A DNA stretch of 5,074 nt from Clostridiales bacterium (GTDB taxonomy: Bacteria; Bacillota; Clostridia; Lachnospirales; Lachnospiraceae), in assembly GCA_012512995.1 (NCBI GenBank), contig JAAZDA010000323.1:1-5074 (forward strand). The letters run 5' to 3'. The position numbers were made by a program, and so were the translations under genes. The notes under the pieces were generated by a model, which did no database searches, was not told where the DNA came from, and saw only the letters and a program-made list of their open reading frames with translations. Positions 1-5,074 of this stretch are shown piece after piece (positions within the stretch are counted from its first letter, which is position 1; every line of letters begins with the position of its first letter).

Positions 1-462
1 CATGCTGGACGGTGCCTTCCATTACAACACAAATGAAAAATGTTTCTCCATTCCCTTCGATAAAGGTGCTGTTGAAAAGTATGACAATGTCCCGGTGTGT
101 GGATCTCTTAGAGAAAACATGTACCTGAGTCCGGAAGGTGTAGTTATACCGTGTATGTCCATGATAGACGAGAAGGTTTCAAAGCAGTATCCTAATGCAT
201 TCAGAACACCACTAAAGGAAATACTACCGAGTCATCTTACACTCGCGCAATGACATGCAAAGTGAGCGAATATATGGCACATAACCCTGAATGCGTAACA
301 TGCAGGTACACCTATAACTGCAAGGGAGGTTGCCGTGCCGGAGGCACGCTTGGCGGTGGAGATTACCTCGCCCCTGACATGAAGGCCTGCCTGTATTTCA
401 AAAATGGCTGGTTCGAACGGTTCAAAGCAATGGGTGAAAAGTATGCAGCTCAACTATCCTGA
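1..462 (+). pseudogene. Radical SAM/SPASM peptide maturase, C-terminal part, frameshifted and 5'-truncated by the window edge
   Basis: This is the SPASM (auxiliary iron-sulfur cluster) end of a radical SAM enzyme; the SAM-binding CxxxCxxC domain would lie upstream of the window. The reading frame starting at position 2 carries a C-X12-G-X4-C motif (Cys codons at 98 and 152) and ends at TGA 251-253. The next frame carries C-X2-C-X5-C-X3-C (Cys codons at 292, 301, 319, 331) and a last Cys at 388, ending at TGA 460-462. Together these are the complete seven-Cys SPASM signature. Switching frame by -1 near 224-229 gives the continuous family-like text KEIL-TESSYTRAM, so one base seems to be missing. 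The restored fragment is about 153 residues. SPASM enzymes of this type install thioether or C-C crosslinks in peptides, and a candidate substrate gene lies convergently at 549-794. The family resembles clostridial Cys-rich-peptide maturases, but this is recollection and not a search. A sequencing error rather than a true pseudogene is possible. Confidence 0.83.
224..253 (+). other. Frameshift site in the radical SAM gene, with ATGA stop/start overlap
   Basis: The upstream frame reads KEIL and then diverges to PSHLTLAQ before TGA at 251-253. The frame one base back reads TESSYTRAMTC across the same bases and continues into the Cys-rich SPASM end. The shift is therefore -1 (one base missing) at about 224-229. 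No canonical X-XXY-YYZ slippery heptamer is visible there. The upstream stop overlaps an ATG at 250-252 (ATGA), but no Shine-Dalgarno sequence precedes it, so efficient independent restart is doubtful. Confidence 0.75.
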
Positions 463-469
463 TCCCATT

Positions 470-510
470 AAAAAAGTCTGTAGACATTCTTTTTGTCTAC
501 AGGCTTTTTT
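470..510. terminator. Bidirectional intrinsic terminator between convergent genes
   Basis: Arms 470-486 and 494-510 pair over 17 bp with a single G-U wobble (position 477) and enclose a 7-base loop (487-493). The stem core GTCTGTAGACA is flanked by six A on the left and six T on the right, so either transcript ends in a U-run after the hairpin. It starts 8 bases after the stop of the radical SAM gene (+ strand) and lies 38 bases past the stop of the peptide gene (- strand). It probably serves both. Confidence 0.88.
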
Positions 511-548
511 ATTGATACTGTGACGATCCAGCTTATATACACAAGCCT

Positions 549-794
549 TTAGTTCCCGCTATCCCATTCGTGATTGTTATACACATTACATATGTAGTGT
601 TCAGAAAATACAGTACACCAGTCATTTGATCCACACCAGCTTCCCTGCTCAACCGTTGCTGAACATTTTTCCCGGAAGTAGCTGCCAGTACAACCGCCCG
701 GTCCTCCAGCTGTTCCTCCTGAAACTGTCTCCAGTTCGTCCTTGTCTATTTCCTTTGAAAGAATCTCATTTTTATCTATATTTTTCTCTGCCAT
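549..794 (-). CDS. Double-glycine-leader Cys-rich peptide, putative RiPP precursor
   Basis: The product has 81 residues. Residues 1-27 are a charged, Cys-free leader rich in Asp, Glu and Lys that ends in DELETVSGG. This is the classic GG-type leader recognised and cut by C39-peptidase exporters, although no such exporter lies in the window. Residues 28-81 form the predicted core: it begins with a Gly-rich stretch (TAGGPGG) and has five Cys at 35, 44, 54, 60 and 69 (spacing X8, X9, X5, X8), with Trp at 53, 59 and 77. The strongest motif is SWCGSNDWC. The start is supported by an excellent AAGGAGGAA ribosome binding site 8 bases upstream (GGAGG to ATG). It converges on a radical SAM/SPASM maturase gene, the expected enzyme type for crosslinking Cys-rich cores, so it is probably a bacteriocin-like or signalling RiPP. 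Direct maturation by that enzyme is inferred, not shown. It follows GH95 on the same strand after a 136-bp gap. Confidence 0.78.
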   Translation of the reverse strand: MAEKNIDKNEILSKEIDKDELETVSGGTAGGPGGCTGSYFREKCSATVEQGSWCGSNDWCTVFSEHYICNVYNNHEWDSGN

Positions 795-800
795 TTGTTC

Positions 801-810
801 TTCCTCCTTC
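801..810 (-). promoter_or_regulatory. Strong ribosome binding site of the peptide gene
   Basis: On the - strand this reads GAAGGAGGAA, near-perfect complementarity to the 16S rRNA tail. The GGAGG core (803-807) lies 8 bases before the ATG at 792-794. This supports the small ORF as a real, well-translated gene. Confidence 0.85.
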
Positions 811-842
811 GAATTCTATCAGTGCATTAATAATAAGTTCTT

Positions 843-873
843 ACTATAACATATCGAAATAATCGAATCTAAA
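843..873 (-). promoter_or_regulatory. Possible promoter of the peptide gene (extended -10)
   Basis: On the - strand TG-T-TATAGT (851-843) resembles an extended -10 element, with 5 of 6 matches to TATAAT. A weak -35-like TTTAGA (873-868) lies 19 bases upstream, which is longer than the ideal spacing. Transcription would begin near 836, giving a leader of about 40 bases before the peptide ATG. A direct repeat TTCGAT (867-862 and 858-853) falls between the two boxes and could be a regulator site. The evidence is pattern matching only. Confidence 0.35.
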
Positions 874-930
874 CCTTTATACGAAGGAGTTAAAAAAAAG
901 TACGCTTTCTGATGAGTTTGCAATGAATTC

Positions 931-3408
931 CTATTCAAGGCTGACATTTGCTGTCTTATTCCCTCCAATTGTCCTCTGAAATGTTACCCCTCTGTATATG
1001 AATTTCACTTTCTGCGATCTGTCACAATCTGAATGTACTGTAAGCTTTGTCAGACTGTCGTCGTCGAAATCAATATCGAGCGTCAATTGTCCCTTCGTGC
1101 GGATACCATAAGCGTGACCTGTTCCTATCTCATGCGGCAACGCCGGGAGGATACTGATAAATACTTCGTTATTACAGTCCAGATAACTTTGAATAAGCAT
1201 TTCGCTGATTCCTGCTGCCGCCGCAAAATTTCCGTCGATCTGGAAAGGCGGATGCGCATCAAACAGATTTGCATAGACTCCCGACCCCTGGTCAACTGAC
1301 GCAGTTACAGACATTCTCTGCGTCTTAGTAAGCTGCAGCATCTTCTTGAGTATCCTGAGTGCTCTGTCTCCATCGCCCAGCCTTGCCCATGCGTTCATCT
1401 TCCAGCCAAGGCTCCAGCCTGTCCCGGCATCTCCTCTTCCCTCCAGTGAAACCCTGCAGGCATTGTAGAAAGTGTCATTGACCGCATTAGTCATTTTAGC
1501 CCGGCAACGCTGATTATTACTGCAAATACTGCCATAGATGTTCTCTGGCCTTCCAGGGTAAAGTGCATACAAATGCGAAATATGCCTGTGTAAGGCCTCA
1601 TGTTCCTTAAACTCTTTGTCCCATTCAAGGATCTGTCCTCTGCTGCCTATCTTATATGAGGGAAGCTTTGCGAGAGCCTTGACTATTCTCTCCGACATAT
1701 CATCGAATACTCTGCATTTCTCAGTTTTCCCGTTTCCATTATTATCTATATGATTTTGGGCCTGTAATATCTCTACTGTCTTCAGGTATTCACTGAACAC
1801 TTCCCTTATTATTGCAGTGCTCATTGCCGTCATTGATGTGTTGTGGCAGACTTTGCCCTCATATTCAAAAGCATTTTCAGGTGAAGATGACGGCGGCATC
1901 ATCAGAATGCCATCCTCTCCTTCTGTGAGCGTGTCCAGGTAGAACTGCACTGCCAGCGTAAGCATCGGCAGGCATCTATCCCGCAGGAACCCCTTATCCA
2001 GTGTGTATTCATAATGTTCATAAAGATGCCTGCAGAGCCACCCGAAACCCTGATTCCAGAATCCACATGATGCCATTCCTCTGAGATCATGGCCGACAGG
2101 ATGTGTCATCGCCCATATATCGGTATTGTGATGCACTACTGCGCCGCGGGCATTATAATAATCTCTCGCTGTTTCCCTGCCGCTGTCTGCGAGTTCCTCA
2201 ATAAATGAGAAAAGTGGATCACTCAGTTCAGAGAGATTTTCCTCCTCAGTTCCCCAGTAATTCATCTCCAAATTAATATTTGTCGTGAAATTGCAAGAAA
2301 ACGGCGGTTGCAGCTTGTCATTCCATATGCCCTGAAGATTAGCCGGCAGTGTTCCTTCACGTGATGATGCTATCTTAAGATACCTGCCATATTGATAGAA
2401 CAGTGAATAAAGGTACGGGTCATTATTGCTGATCTTAAATTCTTCCAGCCTGTCATCAAGTGTAATTTCGTCCTCCGGCTTTCCGCCTTCAAATTCAATG
2501 TTCACTCGCTTATAGAGCGATCTGTAGTCATGAATATGCCTCAATCTCAGTTCCTCATATGAGAATACATATGCCTCGCTGATATCTCCTTCGAGCAGTG
2601 CTCTGAAGTCAGCGCCGCAGGTATATGGCTGACGACCGGGACCATTAAATGAAGTCCTGGCAAATATTCTTATCTCGGCGCTGTCCGCCCCTTCGACCTT
2701 CAAAAATGATCCGTCATTATGAACTGATCCGCCTTTTGTTGTAACAAAGACCGAGAATCCGAATTGCATTCCCTTCTTATCGTCGCTGTCATCATATCTG
2801 ACAGGATCACTTATGCCAGTGTAGTCAGGAAAGTCTTCGGACGGCGCTATCCCAGATACAGAAATCGCCGCTCCTGCACCAGTGAATGGCTCACACTTTA
2901 CTATGCTGCGCAGTTGCGAATCGGCACTTATGTCAAAACACATTCCCCCGCTCTTTTCCGATGTCATACGCATGACAAATGCCTGATCAGGAGCCGAAAC
3001 AAATGCTTCCCACTCTTGTTTTGCCCCATCTATCCTGAACTCTGTGTGCGAGATGGCGCTCTCCAGATCGAGATCGCGGTAATAGTCTGTCACAGTGCCG
3101 GTGGGCTGCTTTATATATATGTTGCCCATCGGCAGATATGACTCAGAATATCGTCCCAGCAGATGCTTCTCGATTTCTTCATCTGCTTCGCTGTACTTCT
3201 CATCAGCTACGAGTTTCCGCACATTCTGAAGATACGGCCATGGGTCACAGACCCCACTGTCCTTTGGATATCCGGACCATAAACTGTCCTCGTTGAGGCA
3301 TATAGTCTCATTCAGCGGATCTCCATATACCATTGCACCAATTCTGCCGTTACCGAGAGGCAGAGCCTCTGTCCATTCACTGGCAGGTCTCTTATACCAT
3401 AGTTTCAT
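931..3408 (-). CDS. GH95 family glycoside hydrolase (alpha-L-fucosidase type), cytoplasmic
   Basis: This 825-residue protein spans the full usual length of family GH95, which removes alpha-linked L-fucose (typically alpha-1,2) or L-galactose by inversion. The N-terminal beta domain opens with KLWYKRPASEWTEALPLGNG, the family's usual start, so there is no signal peptide and the enzyme is intracellular. The (alpha/alpha)6 catalytic part carries NLQGIWND (about 357-364), TTNINLEMNYW (375-385; Asn377 and Asn379 match the pair that activates water in the Bifidobacterium enzyme AfcA), PPSSSPEN with Glu511 as likely general acid, HRHISHLYALYPG (from 607), GTGWSLGWKMNAWARL, and QIDGNF with Asp725. 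A beta C-terminal domain follows. These residue assignments are from memory of the family. The start at 3408 is chosen because AAGGAG (3416-3421) lies 7 bases upstream; an in-frame ATG at 3462 would add 18 residues coded by a palindrome. It follows two sugar permease genes, so it probably trims imported fucosylated oligosaccharides. Fucose versus galactose specificity cannot be settled here. Confidence 0.93.
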   Translation of the reverse strand: MKLWYKRPASEWTEALPLGNGRIGAMVYGDPLNETICLNEDSLWSGYPKDSGVCDPWPYLQNVRKLVADEKYSEADEEIEKHLLGRYSESYLPMGNIYIKQPTGTVTDYYRDLDLESAISHTEFRIDGAKQEWEAFVSAPDQAFVMRMTSEKSGGMCFDISADSQLRSIVKCEPFTGAGAAISVSGIAPSEDFPDYTGISDPVRYDDSDDKKGMQFGFSVFVTTKGGSVHNDGSFLKVEGADSAEIRIFARTSFNGPGRQPYTCGADFRALLEGDISEAYVFSYEELRLRHIHDYRSLYKRVNIEFEGGKPEDEITLDDRLEEFKISNNDPYLYSLFYQYGRYLKIASSREGTLPANLQGIWNDKLQPPFSCNFTTNINLEMNYWGTEEENLSELSDPLFSFIEELADSGRETARDYYNARGAVVHHNTDIWAMTHPVGHDLRGMASCGFWNQGFGWLCRHLYEHYEYTLDKGFLRDRCLPMLTLAVQFYLDTLTEGEDGILMMPPSSSPENAFEYEGKVCHNTSMTAMSTAIIREVFSEYLKTVEILQAQNHIDNNGNGKTEKCRVFDDMSERIVKALAKLPSYKIGSRGQILEWDKEFKEHEALHRHISHLYALYPGRPENIYGSICSNNQRCRAKMTNAVNDTFYNACRVSLEGRGDAGTGWSLGWKMNAWARLGDGDRALRILKKMLQLTKTQRMSVTASVDQGSGVYANLFDAHPPFQIDGNFAAAAGISEMLIQSYLDCNNEVFISILPALPHEIGTGHAYGIRTKGQLTLDIDFDDDSLTKLTVHSDCDRSQKVKFIYRGVTFQRTIGGNKTANVSLE

Positions 3409-3415
3409 AACAATG

Positions 3416-3421
3416 CTCCTT
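3416..3421 (-). promoter_or_regulatory. Ribosome binding site that fixes the GH95 start
   Basis: AAGGAG on the - strand sits 7 bases before the ATG at 3406-3408. The alternative ATG at 3460-3462 lies within the inverted repeat and would add residues unlike any GH95 N-terminus. The site starts only 5 bases after the base of the upstream hairpin (3427), so that structure could affect ribosome access. Confidence 0.85.
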
Positions 3422-3426
3422 ACACA

Positions 3427-3470
3427 ACGCCAGGATGAGAAATTGCGCACGCAATTTCTCATCCTGGCGT
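3427..3470. repeat. Perfect 21-bp inverted repeat (hairpin) between permease and GH95 genes
   Basis: Arm 3427-3447 is the exact reverse complement of arm 3450-3470, with only CA between them. In RNA the stem would open one pair to give about 20 bp and a four-base loop. No T-run follows on either strand, so it is not a standard intrinsic terminator. It lies 18 bases after the permease stop and 5 bases before the GH95 ribosome binding site. Its position in a permease/hydrolase intergenic gap resembles REP-type hairpins that set differential mRNA stability inside operons, such as malE-malF in E. coli. A short mobile palindrome or an attenuator are alternatives. Confidence 0.93.
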
Positions 3471-3488
3471 ATACCGGTTAGCTGTACT

Positions 3489-4310
3489 TTACTCCTTGAC
3501 TGCTCCGCTTGTGATTCCTCCGATTATATATTTCTGACCCAGAAGATAAACTATAATTACCGGAATACATGTCAGAACAATGTCAGCGAAAATATAATTC
3601 CAATAATTCTTGTTCTTCCCGAAGAACTGATATACAGCCATAGTCATCGGGAAAAGTTTACTCTTGCTCGACAAGTATAAAGGTGTCAGGAAATCGCTCC
3701 ACACCCCCATGAACTCCAGGATAAAACAAGTGACAAGAGTAGGCTTCATGAGAGGCATTATGACTTTGAAGAACAGGCTTATGGGTCCAGCGCCGTCTAT
3801 AACAGCAGCTTCATCCATCTGAACAGGCACCGACTGGACAAAACTGTATATGGTAAAGACACAGAACGGCATCATTGAACTTGTGAATACCAATACAATT
3901 CCAAGTCGTGTATTGGTAAGATTCATCCACTGGAAAACACGTACCAATGTTACGTAGTTCACCGGGAAGAACAGTCCGCACAGGAAGAAATAATAAAGGA
4001 AATTATTGAGTTTTGTTTCTTTTCTGCTGAGAACAAATGCAGCCATTGAACAAAGGACGACTCCCAGGACTGTTGATATTCCTGCATAGCACAGGCTGTT
4101 AAAGAATCCCTGAACAAGATTTCCTTTATCAATTACCTCTATGTAATTATTAAACATCCATTCAGTCGGAAGACCAAGGCTCATCCTGGCTGCTTCATTC
4201 TTGGTCTTGAACGAATTTATCACCACCATATAAAATGGTGCGAGAACTATTAGCGACATGAACAGGCAGACTATTGTTTTAACGAAATTGGCAACTCTTT
4301 TTTTCTTCAT
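3489..4310 (-). CDS. ABC sugar transporter permease, MalG/UgpE-like (CUT1 family)
   Basis: This complete 273-residue inner-membrane protein forms half of the channel of a carbohydrate importer. About six hydrophobic segments are visible near residues 11-31, 72-94, 105-125, 137-160, 191-212 and 238-258. The cytoplasmic EAA loop, which docks the ATPase, is at 167-190 (EAAVIDGAGP...PLMKP). The C-terminal GQKYIIGGITSGAVKE is the characteristic tail of CUT1 MalG-type subunits (QKYxxxGxxxGAVK). The short N-terminus starting MKKKR is normal for the subfamily. Its ATG lies 4 bases after the stop of the partner permease, which indicates one mRNA and translational coupling; a modest AAAGGA ends 11 bases upstream. 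With GH95 downstream, the substrate is inferred to be a fucose-containing oligosaccharide. No ATPase gene is in the window; CUT1 systems of Bacillota often share a distant MsmK-type ATPase. Confidence 0.95.
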   Translation of the reverse strand: MKKKRVANFVKTIVCLFMSLIVLAPFYMVVINSFKTKNEAARMSLGLPTEWMFNNYIEVIDKGNLVQGFFNSLCYAGISTVLGVVLCSMAAFVLSRKETKLNNFLYYFFLCGLFFPVNYVTLVRVFQWMNLTNTRLGIVLVFTSSMMPFCVFTIYSFVQSVPVQMDEAAVIDGAGPISLFFKVIMPLMKPTLVTCFILEFMGVWSDFLTPLYLSSKSKLFPMTMAVYQFFGKNKNYWNYIFADIVLTCIPVIIVYLLGQKYIIGGITSGAVKE

Positions 4311-4314
4311 CTCA

Positions 4315-5074
4315 TTACGTTTCCTTTCTGCTCATGAATTTGACAATGAATATTCCTATAATTGCTGTAATTACAAGAAGTATTGAGTTCAACGCTGTTG
4401 ACATTCCATATTGTCCGTTGGAATAGAGCTGGAACGCATATGTTGTGATGACCTCAGTCGCATGTCCCGGTCCGCCATTAGTGAGAACATATATGATATC
4501 AAACACCTTCAGCCCGTATGTTACTCCGAAGACAAGGTTTATCATTATGGAGCCCTTCATCATGGGCAAAGTGACATATCTTAGTTTGTGCCAGAAATTG
4601 GCACCGTCTATCTCTGCCGCTTCATAATAATCCTGAGGTATTGAATTCAGTCCTGCAAGGAATATAGTCATTACATATCCAATTCCTCTCCAGGCATCAA
4701 CGCCGAAGATGGACGTCCATACAACTCCGAGATCTGACAGCCATTTCTGTTTGAGGAAGCCAAGTCCTATCGCCTCCAATGCTGTGTTCAGAAGCCCTGT
4801 GTTGTAATTAAATATTGATTTAAAAACAAGACCGATTATTACGAACGGAAGCATGCTGGGCAGATACAATATCGTTCTGTATGCGCCCTTCCCCTTTAGT
4901 CCACCCTTCAGCATCACCGCAATGAAGAATGCGGGAATCAGTTTTACAACATTGGAGATTATGGTGAACCTGAATGTATTAAAGATACCGGATCCATAGT
5001 TTTTATTTGATGTAAATATCTCAATGTAATTATCGAGTCCCACGAAATGCAGCCCATTGAGTGCTGTTCTTGAA
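4315..5074 (-). CDS. ABC sugar transporter permease, MalF/UgpA-like (CUT1 family), 5'-truncated
   Basis: This is the other half of the importer channel. The frame stays open to the window edge and reads NGLHFVGLDNYIEIF across 5030-5060. FVGLxNY is a conserved internal motif of CUT1 permeases that lies after the first membrane segment, so the GTG at 5041-5043 is an internal Val codon and not the start. About 252 residues are visible; the missing N-terminus should be some 40-50 residues with the first membrane helix. The EAA loop (EAAEIDGANF...LPMMKG) is encoded at about 4552-4623. TNGGPGHATEV, typical of MalF/UgpA proteins, follows. Several hydrophobic segments are evident, including a final one before the KFMSRKET tail. 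It is directly followed by the MalG-like gene after 4 bases. A solute-binding protein gene is expected just upstream, outside the window. Confidence 0.94.
   Translation of the reverse strand, partial: SRTALNGLHFVGLDNYIEIFTSNKNYGSGIFNTFRFTIISNVVKLIPAFFIAVMLKGGLKGKGAYRTILYLPSMLPFVIIGLVFKSIFNYNTGLLNTALEAIGLGFLKQKWLSDLGVVWTSIFGVDAWRGIGYVMTIFLAGLNSIPQDYYEAAEIDGANFWHKLRYVTLPMMKGSIMINLVFGVTYGLKVFDIIYVLTNGGPGHATEVITTYAFQLYSNGQYGMSTALNSILLVITAIIGIFIVKFMSRKET

Noticed and set aside
205..253. Programmed -1 ribosomal frameshifting in the radical SAM gene
   Set aside because: There is no slippery heptamer and no evident downstream pseudoknot. A plain one-base deletion or sequencing error explains it better.
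626..862. 78-codon + strand frame opposite the peptide gene
   Set aside because: It is a shadow of the precursor gene. The - strand frame has a strong RBS and GG-leader logic and this one has neither.
883..889. GAAGGAG on the + strand resembling a Shine-Dalgarno site
   Set aside because: No start codon lies at a suitable distance; the first ATG (912) opens only four codons.
892..910. Possible terminator of GH95 (- strand): AGAAAG-CGTA-CTTTTT followed by a T-run
   Set aside because: The stem is only 4-6 bp with a G-U pair and few G-C pairs, too weak to call as an intrinsic terminator.
2764..3141. 125-codon open frame on the + strand inside GH95
   Set aside because: It is antisense to a clear, conserved enzyme gene, and its protein shows no recognisable domain.
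3409..3462. In-frame ATG at 3462 extending GH95 by 18 residues
   Set aside because: The extension is coded by one arm of the palindrome, has no ribosome binding site and is unlike GH95 N-termini. The ATG at 3408 has AAGGAG at 7 bases and the usual MKLWYxRPAxEW start.
3435..3680. + strand frame beginning with nearly the same residues as the extended GH95 frame
   Set aside because: The similarity is a direct result of the palindrome being read from both strands; the rest overlaps the MalG-like permease antisense.
5041..5043. GTG as start of the MalF-like permease
   Set aside because: The frame continues open upstream to the window edge, and FVGLDNY is an internal family motif, so this GTG codes for an internal Val.

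Overview
The window looks like a piece of a Bacillota (Clostridia-type) chromosome, plausibly a gut Lachnospiraceae or Oscillospiraceae relative. This is inferred from moderate base composition, strong AAGGAGG-type ribosome binding sites, CUT1 sugar permeases paired with a cytoplasmic glycosidase, and a double-glycine-leader cysteine-rich peptide near a radical SAM/SPASM enzyme. No species can be named from sequence alone.

Layout. Positions 1-462 (+ strand) hold the 3' end of a radical SAM/SPASM peptide maturase. It is cut by the window edge and broken by an apparent one-base deletion near 224-229. A strong bidirectional hairpin terminator (470-510) separates it from a convergent small gene (549-794, - strand). 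That gene encodes an 81-residue peptide with a GG-type leader and a five-cysteine core, the likely precursor of a ribosomally made, modified peptide (RiPP). The 136-bp gap 795-930 holds its ribosome binding site and a possible extended -10 promoter.

The rest is a - strand sugar-utilisation operon. In order of transcription it has a MalF/UgpA-type ABC permease (4315-5074, 5' end outside the window), a MalG/UgpE-type permease (3489-4310), and a GH95 family alpha-L-fucosidase-like enzyme (931-3408). A perfect 21-bp inverted repeat (3427-3470) lies between the second permease and the GH95 gene, immediately before the GH95 ribosome binding site. The start of GH95 is placed at 3408, because an upstream in-frame ATG lies inside this palindrome.

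How the parts work together. The two permeases would form the membrane channel of an oligosaccharide importer, with the binding protein probably upstream and the ATPase elsewhere. The GH95 enzyme has no signal peptide and would remove alpha-linked L-fucose (or L-galactose) from the imported glycan in the cytoplasm. The peptide gene follows GH95 on the same strand with no convincing terminator between them, so partial co-transcription is possible. The most unusual element is the pair formed by the cysteine-rich precursor and the convergent, possibly broken, radical SAM maturase.
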